Positions 52,812 to 61,644 of a stretch of DNA of 64,000 nucleotides are shown here, in pieces. The stretch spans positions 44,845-108,844 of the forward strand of contig CAJTZW010000005.1 of assembly GCA_910584305.1 (NCBI GenBank), in the 5' to 3' direction. Source of the DNA: an uncultured Bacilli bacterium (GTDB lineage: Bacteria > Bacillota_I > Bacilli_A > RF39 > UBA660). The notes beneath the pieces were generated by a model, which was not told the origin of the DNA, did not search any database, and saw only the letters and a list, made by a program, of their open reading frames with translations. Each line of letters starts with the position of its first letter. Positions within the stretch are counted from its first letter, which is position 1. The position numbers and the translations under genes are program-made.

Positions 52812-52888
52812 TGGTCGGGAAAACAGGATTTGAACCTGCAACCCCTTGGTCCCAAACCAAGTGCTCTACCAAGTTGAGCCATTTCCCG
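52812..52888 (-). tRNA. trnP: tRNA-Pro(TGG)
   Basis: Cloverleaf with anticodon TGG, encoded CCA, 5' CGGGAAA pairing with the 3' arm. Last tRNA of the 12-gene operon and nearest to the integrase remnant, so the likeliest integration target. Confidence 0.95.
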
Positions 52889-52897
52889 ATATAAATA

Positions 52898-52974
52898 TGG
52901 TGCGCTCGAAGGGATTCGAACCCCTGACCTTTTGGTTCGTAGCCAAACACTCTATCCAGCTGAGCTACGAGCGC
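52898..52974 (-). tRNA. trnR: tRNA-Arg(ACG)
   Basis: Anticodon ACG in a GGCTACGAACC loop context; acceptor GCGCTCG pairs fully; CCA encoded. A34 is normally edited to inosine. Confidence 0.95.
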
Positions 52975-52994
52975 AGCTTTTTGTTAAATTTAAA

Positions 52995-53070
52995 TGGTGG
53001 CTCCGAGTGGAATCGAACCACCGACACAGGGATTTTCAGTCCCTTGCTCTACCGACTGAGCTACAGAGCC
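52995..53070 (-). tRNA. trnF: tRNA-Phe(GAA)
   Basis: Anticodon GAA; acceptor GGCTCTG with the 3' arm; CCA encoded. Confidence 0.95.
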
Positions 53071-53079
53071 AAATATAAA

Positions 53080-53155
53080 TGGCGGTCCCGACGAGAATTG
53101 AACTCGCGATCTTCTGCGTGACAGGCAGACGTGATAACCGCTACACCACGGGACC
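53080..53155 (-). tRNA. trnD: tRNA-Asp(GTC)
   Basis: Anticodon GTC; acceptor GGTCCCG; discriminator G and CCA encoded. Confidence 0.95.
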
Positions 53156-53159
53156 ATTT

Positions 53160-53236
<77 letters not shown>

Positions 53237-53255
53237 ATATATAAAATTATTTAAA

Positions 53256-53346
53256 TGGCGGAGAAACTGGGATTCGAACCCAGGCGCCGGTTGCCCGACC
53301 TACCGGTTTTCAAGACCGGACCCTTCAACCACTTGGGTATTTCTCC
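53256..53346 (-). tRNA. trnS: tRNA-Ser(TGA)
   Basis: Class II tRNA of 91 bases with a long variable arm; anticodon TGA. Confidence 0.95.
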
Positions 53347-53354
53347 AATACATA

Positions 53355-53443
53355 TGGTGCCTAAGGCCGGACTTGAACCGGCACGGGATTTGACTCCCGC
53401 AGGATTTTAAGTCCTGTGCGTCTACCAATTTCGCCACTCAGGC
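53355..53443 (-). tRNA. trnL: tRNA-Leu(TAA)
   Basis: Class II tRNA of 89 bases with long variable arm; anticodon TAA; CCA encoded. Confidence 0.95.
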
Positions 53444-53465
53444 AACAATTAATTAAAAAAAATAA

Positions 53466-53541
53466 TGGTGTCCCGTACAGAATTCGAATCTGTGACCCTT
53501 TGATTAAAAGTCAAATGCTCTACCAGCTGAGCTAACGGGAC
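53466..53541 (-). tRNA. trnK: tRNA-Lys(TTT)
   Basis: Anticodon TTT; acceptor GTCCCGT; CCA encoded. Confidence 0.95.
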
Positions 53542-53557
53542 ATATACAAATTTTAAA

Positions 53558-53633
53558 TGGCTGCCTCGGCTAGACTCGAACTAGCGAAATGCCACAGTCA
53601 AAGTGTGGTGCCTTACCGCTTGGCTACGAGGCA
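53558..53633 (-). tRNA. trnQ: tRNA-Gln(TTG)
   Basis: Anticodon TTG; acceptor TGCCTCG; CCA encoded. Confidence 0.95.
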
Positions 53634-53648
53634 ATCTAACACGTTAAA

Positions 53649-53732
53649 TGGTGGAGGGAGATGGATTTGAACCATCGAACCCGAAGGAACAGATTTACAG
53701 TCTGCCGCGTTTGACCACTTCGCTACCCCTCC
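53649..53732 (-). tRNA. trnY: tRNA-Tyr(GTA)
   Basis: Class II tRNA with long variable arm (bacterial tRNA-Tyr); anticodon GTA; CCA encoded. Confidence 0.95.
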
Positions 53733-53740
53733 ATATAAAA

Positions 53741-53816
53741 TGGTGCCGAAAGCAGGAATCGAACCCGCAACCTACTGATTACAAGTCAGTTGCGCTACCA
53801 GTTGCGCCATTTCGGC
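53741..53816 (-). tRNA. trnT: tRNA-Thr(TGT)
   Basis: Anticodon TGT; acceptor GCCGAAA; CCA encoded. Confidence 0.95.
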
Positions 53817-53824
53817 AAAAATAA

Positions 53825-53901
53825 TGGTGGGCGATATAGGACTCGAACCTATGACCCCCTGCTTGTAAGGCAGGTGCTCTAACCAACTGAGCTAATCGCC
53901 C
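53825..53901 (-). tRNA. trnV: tRNA-Val(TAC)
   Basis: Anticodon TAC; acceptor GGGCGAT; CCA encoded. First gene of the tRNA operon, just downstream of its promoter. Confidence 0.95.
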
Positions 53902-53920
53902 AAACTACTGGACAGGTTTA

Positions 53921-53949
53921 ATTTTAACATTATACCATTTATTTGTCAA
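53921..53949 (-). promoter_or_regulatory. Promoter of the 12-tRNA operon
   Basis: TTGACA (-35), 17-base spacer, TAAAAT (-10) on the minus strand, about 20 bases before tRNA-Val. The -35 lies at the last codons of the S1-domain gene. Confidence 0.8.
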
Positions 53950-54316
53950 TAGAATTTATATGTTTTTTATTATTTTTTATATTTTCTGCAATCCATCTTG
54001 GAAGATTACGTTCTAATGTTTTAAAACCCATACTGGTTTCAATTATTTTTCTTTTTTTAGGCTTTGAACCATATCTATATGAGATATTTTTAATACTTAA
54101 CTTTGCCTGATAGGATTGTTCATCTATATTTAAGATTTCTACATAAATTGTATCACCAATCTTGACATAATCATTAATATTTCTAACATACCCCTTTGAT
54201 ATTTCAGATATATGTATCAATCCGCTATAATATTCGTCTAATTTGACAAAAATCCCATATTTCTCAATTCCGCTTACGACGCCTCTTACAATACTTCCAA
54301 TTGTGTATTTCTCCAT
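53939..54316 (-). CDS. S1-domain RNA-binding protein (YugI/GSP13-like)
   Basis: 125 residues with one S1 OB-fold (about 4-76): IGSIVRGVVSGIEKYGIFVK, GLIHISEISKGYVRNINDYV, then a basic tail (KPKKRKIIETSM ... NLPRWIAENIKNNKK). It resembles YugI (general stress protein 13) or CvfD, which associate with ribosomes and regulate at the RNA level. Length and single S1 domain fit. ATG at 54316 follows GAGGTG. It is upstream of the tRNA operon in the same direction. Confidence 0.8.
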   Translation of the reverse strand: MEKYTIGSIVRGVVSGIEKYGIFVKLDEYYSGLIHISEISKGYVRNINDYVKIGDTIYVEILNIDEQSYQAKLSIKNISYRYGSKPKKRKIIETSMGFKTLERNLPRWIAENIKNNKKHINSIDK

Positions 54317-54369
54317 ATTGTTTACACCTCTTTTTAAATTATATCATAGATATAATAAAATAAAAAGAG

Positions 54370-54398
54370 TTTACTATGTGCCAAAAATATTATATAAT
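54370..54398 (+). promoter_or_regulatory. Promoter of the NifU-like gene
   Basis: TTTACT (-35), 17-base spacer, TATAAT (-10); the ATG follows 17 bases later, so the leader is about ten bases. Confidence 0.6.
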
Positions 54399-54414
54399 GT
54401 CATCGGTGATACAT

Positions 54415-54660
54415 ATGAAGCAAGAAATTGAGCAAAAAATTATTACTATAATTGATGAACTTCGACCCTTTATTATTAATGATGGCGGAAATATTGAATT
54501 CGTCAAATATGAAAACAATATCGTCTACATTCAAATGTTGGGAGCATGCGCTGATTGCGCTATGTTAGATTTAACTTTAAAAGAGGGGATTGAAATGGCT
54601 ATCAAAGATGAAATTCCAGAAGTAAAAGAAGTAATTAATCTATCTAGTATGAGTGAATAA
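54415..54660 (+). CDS. NifU C-terminal-domain Fe-S scaffold protein (YutI-like)
   Basis: 81 residues from the ATG at 54415 (GGTGAT upstream); a longer frame to 54376 would overlap the promoter. The domain is IIDELRPFIINDGGNIEFVK, and the cluster motif GACADCAML supplies the CxxC. It holds or transfers [4Fe-4S] clusters to apo-proteins, such as the ferredoxin, PflA and RlmD in this window. B. subtilis YutI is the counterpart. Confidence 0.92.
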   Translation: MKQEIEQKIITIIDELRPFIINDGGNIEFVKYENNIVYIQMLGACADCAMLDLTLKEGIEMAIKDEIPEVKEVINLSSMSE

Positions 54661-54663
54661 ATC

Positions 54664-55563
54664 TCATACTTTTTTTAACCATTCTATATCAGGCATATTC
54701 ATATAACCCGATAAATGAATATACAATTTTTTTAATAAATGTTCATATGCTTCTGTTTTTTCAATTACGTCGTCAATTTTTTCCTCTTCTATTTGTTCTT
54801 CTATGATTTTCTCATATAAATCAAAATAAAACGAAGGATAGAACATTCGAACAAAGAATATAAAACAATCATATGTAGATAAATGTTGATACTCAAAATA
54901 CTCTATGATTTCTCCAAAGATGTCCTCTTTTATTAAAAATAAGTCTTTAAAATATTCTGCAATATCTCTTACCTTATAATCAATTACTAAATTTAGCGGG
55001 TTATATAAATCATACATGGTGCTACCAACCTTTATCCTTTTATGTGATACTGCTCGATTACTATTATCAAGCGATGAATTTACATATAGAGAAATTCCTG
55101 TTTCTGCAAGTCCAACATAATAACTGAAACTTTCTCGGATTTTCGGAAATTTTTTCCCAAATTGATTCACTTGATATTCAAAATAGTCAATTTTATTTTC
55201 CCATAATAAAGCCCAATTTTGACGATTTAATTGTTCAAAGTCTATGTTAAAGGTTGCATTGTTGAACTGAATAATATCTTGTATTCTTACTTTTTCTTCC
55301 ATTTCACTATATAAACGAAATAAAACATAGTTTATATTATTAATAGTTGTATATATGCTATTAGATATATTAGGTATTATTTGATGTGTATAAATTCCTT
55401 TTTGAAACAATTCTTTACTTAATTCATATACTTGTTTAATTTCTGTAATATCGCATGGTGACAATACATAATAAATTCCTCCTACGGTAAACTTATATAT
55501 TCCTTTTATTTGGTGAATATCATATGAATATAAATTATAATAATATGCAATCGCATTTTTCAT
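54664..55563 (-). CDS. Unassigned 299-residue protein, possibly CotS/YutH-type
   Basis: A cytosolic protein beginning KNAIAYYYNLYSYDIHQIKG, with FTVGGIYYVLSPCDITEIKQ like the first strands of an aminoglycoside phosphotransferase or CotS-type fold, and later helical segments. I see no HxDxxxxN catalytic loop, so kinase activity is doubtful; YutH and YsxE spore-coat proteins of Bacillus have the same trait. YutI-like is the next gene in this window, as yutH and yutI are close in Bacillus. The assignment is by overall pattern and is weak. Confidence 0.45.
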   Translation of the reverse strand: MKNAIAYYYNLYSYDIHQIKGIYKFTVGGIYYVLSPCDITEIKQVYELSKELFQKGIYTHQIIPNISNSIYTTINNINYVLFRLYSEMEEKVRIQDIIQFNNATFNIDFEQLNRQNWALLWENKIDYFEYQVNQFGKKFPKIRESFSYYVGLAETGISLYVNSSLDNSNRAVSHKRIKVGSTMYDLYNPLNLVIDYKVRDIAEYFKDLFLIKEDIFGEIIEYFEYQHLSTYDCFIFFVRMFYPSFYFDLYEKIIEEQIEEEKIDDVIEKTEAYEHLLKKLYIHLSGYMNMPDIEWLKKV

Positions 55564-55726
55564 AGATTCACCTCAGTAAATTCTATGTTAAAGATTGTTC
55601 ATTCATGCAAAAATGGCGTGTTTTCATAAGTACAACTTGGCTTCTGAATCGGAGTGTATAAAATAACAGTGTCTATCCCTTTTATGATAATAGGCAATAT
55701 ATAATCTTATTTTATAAAATAAATAT

Positions 55727-56743
55727 TTATTTCTTTGCATCATCAAAGTAATCAATTTTCATATTCTTTCGAACTCTAGCCATCACTTCTGATGCTTTTT
55801 CTTGTGCCTTTTTTGTTCCTTCCATTAGAATCTTGTCCACTTCTTCCAGATGGCTTTCATAATATTTTCTTTTCTCATGAATGGGCTTTAAAAATTCTAT
55901 AATTCTTTCCGCTAATTCCTTTTTACATTGTACACAGCCTCTATGACCATTTTTACACTCTTTGCAAACCGTTTCTATATTTTCTTCATTAAATAATTTG
56001 TGATAATAATATACCATGCAAATGTCTGGATTTGCTGGATCATCTTTTTTTACTTTAGAAGGGTCTGTAACAGCCGCCATAACTTTTTTTGTTATGGTTT
56101 CTTCATCATCTTTTAAATAAATCGCATTCCCTAAACTTTTTCCCATCTTTTCATTTCCATCAAGCCCTTTAATTCTAGGCATCTTGCTTAATACAGCCTC
56201 TGGTTCTTTCAATGTTTCACCATATATATGATTGAACTTTCTTGCAATTTCTCTAGCCTGTTCTAAATGTGGAAGTTGATCATCTCCTACTGGGCAGATT
56301 TCACAATCAAAGGCAGTTAAATCTGCGGCTTGACTTACTGGATAACCCAGGAAACCATATGTAATACTTTCTCCACTTTCACCAAATAACTTTTTCTTTT
56401 GTGCTACTTCTGCTTTGGTTGTTGGGTTTCGATATAGTCGTGATACTGAAACTAAATTCGAGTATAGGACTGTAAGCTCTGCAATCTGGGGAATCATGGA
56501 CTGTATAAAGATACATGAATGCGAAGGATCGATTCCTACCGATAAATAATCAATTGCCAGTTCACGGACATTATCTCTTACCTTTTGCGGATTTTCAAAG
56601 TTGTCAGTCAAGGCTTGTACATCAGCAATAATAATATATGTATTATAATCATATTGCATTTCAACACGTTTTTTTAAAGACCCAAAGAAGTGTCCTATAT
56701 GTAAAGAACCTGTTGGGCGATCTCCTGTTAATATATTTTTCAC
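55727..56743 (-). CDS. trpS: Tryptophanyl-tRNA synthetase
   Basis: Class I synthetase charging tRNA-Trp, 338 residues. HIGH is 15-18 in TGSLHIGHFFGSL, and the second motif NEKMGKSLGNAIYL replaces KMSKS. ADVQALTDNFENP and the GDDQLPHLEQAREI acceptor region are typical. A C-terminal CxxC...CxxC segment (CKECKNGHRGCVQC) is found in a subset of bacterial TrpS and may bind zinc. GTG start at 56743 with GGAGGATATT. Confidence 0.95.
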   Translation of the reverse strand: MKNILTGDRPTGSLHIGHFFGSLKKRVEMQYDYNTYIIIADVQALTDNFENPQKVRDNVRELAIDYLSVGIDPSHSCIFIQSMIPQIAELTVLYSNLVSVSRLYRNPTTKAEVAQKKKLFGESGESITYGFLGYPVSQAADLTAFDCEICPVGDDQLPHLEQAREIARKFNHIYGETLKEPEAVLSKMPRIKGLDGNEKMGKSLGNAIYLKDDEETITKKVMAAVTDPSKVKKDDPANPDICMVYYYHKLFNEENIETVCKECKNGHRGCVQCKKELAERIIEFLKPIHEKRKYYESHLEEVDKILMEGTKKAQEKASEVMARVRKNMKIDYFDDAKK

Positions 56744-56772
56744 AATATCCTCCTTTCCCTATAGATAAAAAA

Positions 56773-57231
56773 CTACCTTTCAATTCCTGATTCTTTATTT
56801 TGCAACCCCATTTTTTTCTTCTCGCTCATCATATATTCAGTAATCTGTGTCTCTATTGCAGGAAGAGCCTCCCTCTGAATATTTGATAAATAAACAACTT
56901 CTTTAATTGTATCAATACAAACTTTTCCCCATACAATTCCCATACGGATTGTCAAATCATTAAACATATCTGGGGTAATGGTGGTAAAAAAGTATCCGAA
57001 TAATAATCTTTTTTGTCCCAACATAATTCTTTTATCTGTAATTGCAATTACATAAGAAGTAATAATGTCCAATGGATTATTGTTCTTCTGTGCTGCAAAA
57101 ACAAAACGAATATGTTCCTCTGGATTTAAATGCTTTTCTAAAATTTTTGAATGAGCACGAAGTCTCCAAGCCACTGTAAGCGGATATCTTTTTTTAAATT
57201 CTTTTGCTTGTTCATAAATTGATTTTTCCAT
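56773..57231 (-). CDS. PH-like domain protein (YokE/DUF1696 type)
   Basis: 152 residues. Residues about 30-130 follow the bacterial PH fold: LNPEEHIRFVFAAQKNNNPL, SYVIAITDKRIMLGQKRLLF, TITPDMFNDLTIRMGIVWGK, with IDTIKEVVYLSNI at the end. ITDKR(I/L) is the hallmark of the bPH family. There is no membrane segment. The role of these proteins is unknown. It precedes trpS by 30 bases and follows a thioredoxin-fold gene. Confidence 0.75.
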   Translation of the reverse strand: MEKSIYEQAKEFKKRYPLTVAWRLRAHSKILEKHLNPEEHIRFVFAAQKNNNPLDIITSYVIAITDKRIMLGQKRLLFGYFFTTITPDMFNDLTIRMGIVWGKVCIDTIKEVVYLSNIQREALPAIETQITEYMMSEKKKMGLQNKESGIER

Positions 57232-57241
57232 ACTTCCTCCA

Positions 57242-58012
57242 TTATTTTATATATCCATTCTCTTCTAAGAATGACTTATAATTTTTCTCACTAGTTTCAG
57301 TTGTTTTGGATACAATGTCTCCATTTTGAACATTTACTAACACAGGAAGTGCTTCTACCTTAAGTGTATCCAATAATTCATTATATATTGATGCTTCTTC
57401 CAATTTTGCCGTATCAAAATAGTTAATTTCAAACGAATATTCTTGTGCTAATTTTCTTAAAGTAATTCTAGCCTCTATACTTGCAGTATCACCACTTTGA
57501 CCTACAAGTACTAAGGTTTGATTCTCATTATTCCATACAGAATCTATTGTATCAATATAGTTCATATGTAGTGAGGCATTTTGATCGATTAAATTATATT
57601 TTTGAAATAATTCAAATAATACATCTTCATCTGTATATCCAACCTGTTCCCCTATAATTTTACCATCTTGTACAACTGCAATATAAGGAGTACCAAAAGT
57701 AGATACATCAATTCCTAATACTTCTAGTATCTTATTTAATTCAGAATTAGAAAGGTTACCAGTATTGATGTGATAGTAGTCTAATCCATATTCTTCCTGC
57801 AAAGAGGTTGTAATTGGCTCTATCAAGTTACAATAATAACAACTTGGTTTTGCTAAGTAAACTATTTTAGGTTCATTGGAATTTAAAACCTCTTTTACCT
57901 CTTCTATTTTTTTGTTAGATTCTATCAAAGATAATATAACAGCCACTACTATAATAAGTAATGCAACAAGCAATACAGATAATAAAATTAATGATTTTTT
58001 CTTTTCGTTCAT
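57242..58012 (-). CDS. Membrane-anchored double thioredoxin-fold protein (CYYC)
   Basis: 256 residues: N-terminal helix LILLSVLLVALLIIVVAVIL, then two thioredoxin-like halves. The first has the active-site motif AKPSCYYCNLIEPI (CxxC about 58-61) and the cis-Pro loop TPYIAVVQDGKIIGE; the second half (about 140-256; VLVGQSGDTASIEARITLRK, EALPVLVNVQNG) lacks a CxxC. The outside location suggests extracellular redox function or maturation of cysteine-rich surface proteins. Ahead of the PH-domain gene by ten bases. Confidence 0.78.
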   Translation of the reverse strand: MNEKKKSLILLSVLLVALLIIVVAVILSLIESNKKIEEVKEVLNSNEPKIVYLAKPSCYYCNLIEPITTSLQEEYGLDYYHINTGNLSNSELNKILEVLGIDVSTFGTPYIAVVQDGKIIGEQVGYTDEDVLFELFQKYNLIDQNASLHMNYIDTIDSVWNNENQTLVLVGQSGDTASIEARITLRKLAQEYSFEINYFDTAKLEEASIYNELLDTLKVEALPVLVNVQNGDIVSKTTETSEKNYKSFLEENGYIK

Positions 58013-58287
58013 AATGAACCTCCCTTTTTATTTACTACCAAATACCACAATATTGTCCATATTTTCGTCTACCTATATAGCTTCAAAATAATTTTTTTAC
58101 TATACATAGAGGCCCCTATATGCACAATACAATTATACATCCAAATTATACAATAAATTCACAATCCAGGCAATAGTTCTATAAAGCAATTAAATATGTC
58201 ATTTATCGTATCGATTTTTAATAGCCTATCTGATTATTCCCAATGAATCACGTAAAATACATGACTATCTCAACATTCATATAAATT

Positions 58288-59217
58288 TCACCCCAATAAT
58301 TCCAAATATTTTTTTAACATTTCTATTTCTAACTTAATTATTAATTTGATAAAATCTGTGTAATCCCTCGTTGTATGCGCTTTATCTAATACCTCATAAT
58401 ATTCTAGTCTATCTTCTTTTCTTATTATTACAGGATTATAACCATGATTCATTAAATCCAAATTCATAAGTAATCTTGAAGTTCTACCATTTCCATCCAC
58501 AAACGGATGAATTTTAACTAATTCACCATGTAATAAAGTAGCTTGAATAATTGGATGAAAATCATTCCAATTTTCATAATTTAAAACTAATTTTTCCATT
58601 AATTCTGGAACTTTTAAATTGTCAGGTGGAATATGAGTAGCTCCTTTTATAGTAACGTTTTCTCTTCTATATCTTCCTGCATTTTCATCATCAATATCTT
58701 TTAATACTAATTGATGAATACTTTTGATATTCCATTCTGTTATTGGATTGCTATCTTTAATTAAATCATTAAGATATAAAATTGCCTTCTCATGATTAAT
58801 AGCCTCTAAATGCTCCTTTATAGATTTTCCACCAACTGTGATTCCCTCTAATACCACTTGGGTTTCCTTTAATGTTAAAGTATTACCTTCTATACCATTA
58901 CTATTATAGGTCCATTCAAGATTAATTGATTCCTCTAAGGACCTTAATGTTTCTTTAGGTATTGGTCTTTTACTATCTAACTCTTTTTTTAAGTTATCAA
59001 CTTCATCAAAATAATTATCCTCTAAATCGATTATAAATTCTGTATTATCTGGTTTAATAACTCTTTTATCAACAGGTTTTATTGCATCCACTGGAATATT
59101 CCAACTGTTTCCGTTTTTAACAGCACCTTCAATTCGTCCATCTTGTAATAGCTGTCTTATTCTTCTTTCACTAATATTCCATTTTTTTACAGCTTCTCTT
59201 GTAGTCATAAATTCCAT
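58288..59217 (-). CDS. Fic protein with N-terminal helix-turn-helix and internal inhibitory helix
   Basis: 309 residues. Residues 1-45 form an MerR/excisionase-like HTH (TTREAVKKWNISERRIRQLL). The inhibitory motif is internal (Ser106, Glu110, Gly111 in NSNGIEGNTLTL), i.e. class II, which is auto-inhibited. The Fic motif HPFVDGNGRTSRLL is complete (His237-Arg245), preceded by LLHGELVKI. It may AMPylate a target or act as a regulator that links DNA binding to modification. ATG at 59217 with GGAGGTGA. No separate antitoxin gene is needed. Confidence 0.88.
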   Translation of the reverse strand: MEFMTTREAVKKWNISERRIRQLLQDGRIEGAVKNGNSWNIPVDAIKPVDKRVIKPDNTEFIIDLEDNYFDEVDNLKKELDSKRPIPKETLRSLEESINLEWTYNSNGIEGNTLTLKETQVVLEGITVGGKSIKEHLEAINHEKAILYLNDLIKDSNPITEWNIKSIHQLVLKDIDDENAGRYRRENVTIKGATHIPPDNLKVPELMEKLVLNYENWNDFHPIIQATLLHGELVKIHPFVDGNGRTSRLLMNLDLMNHGYNPVIIRKEDRLEYYEVLDKAHTTRDYTDFIKLIIKLEIEMLKKYLELLG

Positions 59218-59365
59218 AATGTTTCACCTCCATATATTATTATACCGTTGTCGGTAGTTTTATTCAACTGAATTTAAGACATTTTTACATTTTATTGCAA
59301 AAAAAAGAAACATCAATGTTTTTAGTATTGATGTAGCTTTATTATCACTTTATTTTGATTTCAAC

Positions 59366-59767
59366 TTATTTACTCAATATTGCTGTTACTTCTATTTCAA
59401 TTTTTGAACCTTTTCTAACAAAACCTCCAACTTCTACCATTGTAGAAACTGGCATTGAATTTTTAAAGTATTCTGCTCTAATAGGAGAAACAATTTCAAA
59501 ATCATTAATATCTTTTAAATATATAACTGCTTTAACTACATTATCTAAGGTGGCCCCTGCTTGTTTTAATATGTCATCAATCTCTTCAAATACCAATATA
59601 GCTTGTTCTCCTACATCTTCAGTTACAACCTCGTTGAACTCACCAGCCGGTGCCTGCACACCCGAAACAAAGATTAGATATGAATCTCCTAAGTCAATCT
59701 TTTTAGCTGGTGTGTAAACACCTTTCATTACATAACCTTCTGGTTTTATATTTTCAATTTTCATCAT
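59366..59767 (-). CDS. ridA: RidA family enamine/imine deaminase
   Basis: 133 residues. Hydrolyses reactive enamines from PLP enzymes, keeping 2-aminoacrylate from damaging proteins. The family core is present: IFVSGVQAPAGEFNEVVTED, VFEEIDDILKQAGATLDNVV, VIYLKDINDF and RAEYF. The conserved C-terminal Arg/Glu patch is altered (GSKIEIEVTAIL), and the PxRxxV of classical RidA reads PVSTMVEVGGFV, so substrate preference may differ. Confidence 0.85.
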   Translation of the reverse strand: MMKIENIKPEGYVMKGVYTPAKKIDLGDSYLIFVSGVQAPAGEFNEVVTEDVGEQAILVFEEIDDILKQAGATLDNVVKAVIYLKDINDFEIVSPIRAEYFKNSMPVSTMVEVGGFVRKGSKIEIEVTAILSK

Positions 59768-59811
59768 ATTATATCCTTTCTTATTACATATTTTTGAGTC
59801 CTTTTAAATTT

Positions 59812-59833
59812 ATGGGAACAAAATGGGAACATT
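59812..59833 (+). repeat. Tandem ATGGGAACA motif, possible integrase arm site
   Basis: Two copies of ATGGGAACA start at 59812 and 59823, an 11-base period. The same format appears at 9269 with a related sequence. It lies at the edge of the RhuM/SEC-C segment. Confidence 0.3.
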
Positions 59834-59900
59834 TTTAATATTTTTCTATAATTTTTACCATTTTTTATTTAGTAGTTCTCACAACCCCTTATAAAATGGG

Positions 59901-60130
59901 CTATTTACCACAACATTGTTTATATTTCTTACCACTACCACAAGAGCTGAAAATTCCTATATTATCAGTATTATTAGTATTTATATTACTATCTGTATTT
60001 CCTTTAATACCGGTACAAGGTATCATCTGTATTTATGGTATTATTAGTATTATCTCTACTATAAGTATTTATCTACTATGGACAAATTGTGGACATTGCC
60101 ATCATTCGTTCACTGATATAAGTATGTCAT
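59901..60130 (-). pseudogene. SEC-C motif gene remnant, copy A
   Basis: The end reads SSCGSGKKYKQCCGK, the SEC-C metal-binding motif of SecA-like and YecA proteins, after an Asn/Thr-rich linker (NTDSNINTNNTDN). An ATG at 60026 would give 41 residues, but it has no clear ribosome site. The upstream part resembles copy B (61394-61620) near CATTCGTTC. The stretch between 59768 and 60157 holds nothing else except the repeat at 59812. Confidence 0.5.
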
Positions 60131-60157
60131 AGTTTATATGTTTTATAAAATGTTCAA

Positions 60158-61183
60158 TTATTTATCTTCTATCTTTTTTGTTTCAACTAGTAATTTATCG
60201 AAATCGGAGACAAAGTTTTTATCTTGAATGACTTTATACTTTTCATATTCTCCAAATGCTTTTTCTTTTGCCATCTCATGAGATATTTTACCTTTTCCTT
60301 CTAATACTTCATAATGAAATACTTTTAATGCATTCTCAACTTCATTTTTCCAATCGCTCATATACATTGCAATATTTCTTTCTGCATTATTTTCGGCAAT
60401 ATCCAAAAATAAATTAACTAAATTATTTAAATTTTTAATTTCTTTTTCATCTAAATAATTCTTAGCAATAATTACGTCAGATTTTAAAATTTTTCCATCA
60501 GGAGAATTTTCCCATGTTGTAAGTCCCATATTGTCTTTTTTAGCATCAACTCTATTATATATAATTTCTGCTGCTGTTTGATGAGTTATAGCAAAGTGAA
60601 ATTTATTTTGAATTGTTTTATAAAAGTTAATAGCTGTATCACTATTTTTATCATAATCAATTGAACATTCTGCAAATATATCAGTAATTTTTTGATAAAA
60701 CATTCTTTCACTTGTACGAATTAACTTAATTCTTTCAAGTAATCTTTTAAAATATTCTTGATCAGATTTTCTTGCTTTCATAAATCTTTCATCATTTAAA
60801 GCAAATCCTTGTACCATATAATCTTTAATTATTTTATTCGCCCAAGTTCTAAATTCTATTGCTTTTTTAGAGTTAACTCTAAATCCGATGGAAATAATCA
60901 TATCAAGATTATAGTATGGATAAACTCTTTTTACATTTCGATTCCCCTCTTTTTGAACTTGTGCAATTTTTGCACAAGTTGACTTTTCTTCTAGTTCTTC
61001 ATCTTTGTAAATATTATTAATATGTTTAACAATTCCGCTTCTATCAATATTAAAAAGAGTAGATAATGCTTCGGCATTTAACCAAACATCTTCGTTTTCT
61101 AGCAATACTTCTACTTTAATATTGCCATCTTCATCATTATAGAATAAAATATTTTTTTCGTTTCCAATTAATTTATTATTCAT
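60158..61183 (-). CDS. rhuM: RhuM-family virulence-associated protein
   Basis: An intact member, 341 residues from the ATG at 61183 (GGGGGGTGA site; an upstream ATG five codons earlier is inside that site). It has the N-terminal DNA-binding-like region (LNAEALSTLFNIDRSGIVKH), YYNLDMIISIGFRVNSKKAI, the central KSDQEYFKRLLERIKLIRTS, and the C-terminal NYLDEKEIKNLNNLVNLFLD. Function is unproven; RhuM of Salmonella affects virulence, and the N-terminus is shared with phage antirepressor-like proteins. Flanked by two SEC-C remnants in the same orientation. Confidence 0.88.
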   Translation of the reverse strand: MNNKLIGNEKNILFYNDEDGNIKVEVLLENEDVWLNAEALSTLFNIDRSGIVKHINNIYKDEELEEKSTCAKIAQVQKEGNRNVKRVYPYYNLDMIISIGFRVNSKKAIEFRTWANKIIKDYMVQGFALNDERFMKARKSDQEYFKRLLERIKLIRTSERMFYQKITDIFAECSIDYDKNSDTAINFYKTIQNKFHFAITHQTAAEIIYNRVDAKKDNMGLTTWENSPDGKILKSDVIIAKNYLDEKEIKNLNNLVNLFLDIAENNAERNIAMYMSDWKNEVENALKVFHYEVLEGKGKISHEMAKEKAFGEYEKYKVIQDKNFVSDFDKLLVETKKIEDK

Positions 61184-61393
61184 TTTTTCACCCCCCATAA
61201 CTTTAAATTAATAAGCAATTATTTAAATATATTATACTATTTTTTATAATATTTAACAATTAATTTGGTCAAATTCGACCAAATTAAAATCTAAAATTTT
61301 TTCTATTTTTTATTTATTTCTTCTTCAAAAATTTCACTAATTTTTAAAATTTTATAACACTATAAAAGGCCTTATAAATAAAGGACTTTTAAA

Positions 61394-61620
61394 TCACTTC
61401 CCACAACATTGTTTATATTTTTTGCCACTTCCACAAGTTCATCCTTTTATAGTATTATCTGCACTATTTAAAACTATTTGTATTATATGTTTTTAAAGGA
61501 GAAAACTAGTCTGGCAAGGTTTAGTATATATAGTACTATTTTTACTATGTGTTTTCTTCTCAATGAACACAAATTGCACACAATGTATTCATTCGTTCTC
61601 TAAATACATTATATCATTTT
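61394..61620 (-). pseudogene. SEC-C motif gene remnant, copy B
   Basis: Minus strand reads TCGSGKKYKQCCGK before a TGA at 61394. The DNA encoding GSGKKYKQCCGK is nearly identical to copy A. The upstream part (NTLCAICVH near 61580) has in-frame stops. Copies A and B have the same length (about 230 bases) and the same end points, so they are diverged duplicates. Nothing else is seen in 61199-61644. Confidence 0.5.
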
Positions 61621-61644
61621 TTTATAAATTTACTACCAATTTAA

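Noticed and set aside
56744..56772. T-box or tryptophan leader before trpS
   Set aside because: Only 29 bases separate trpS from the upstream gene; no room for a T-box.
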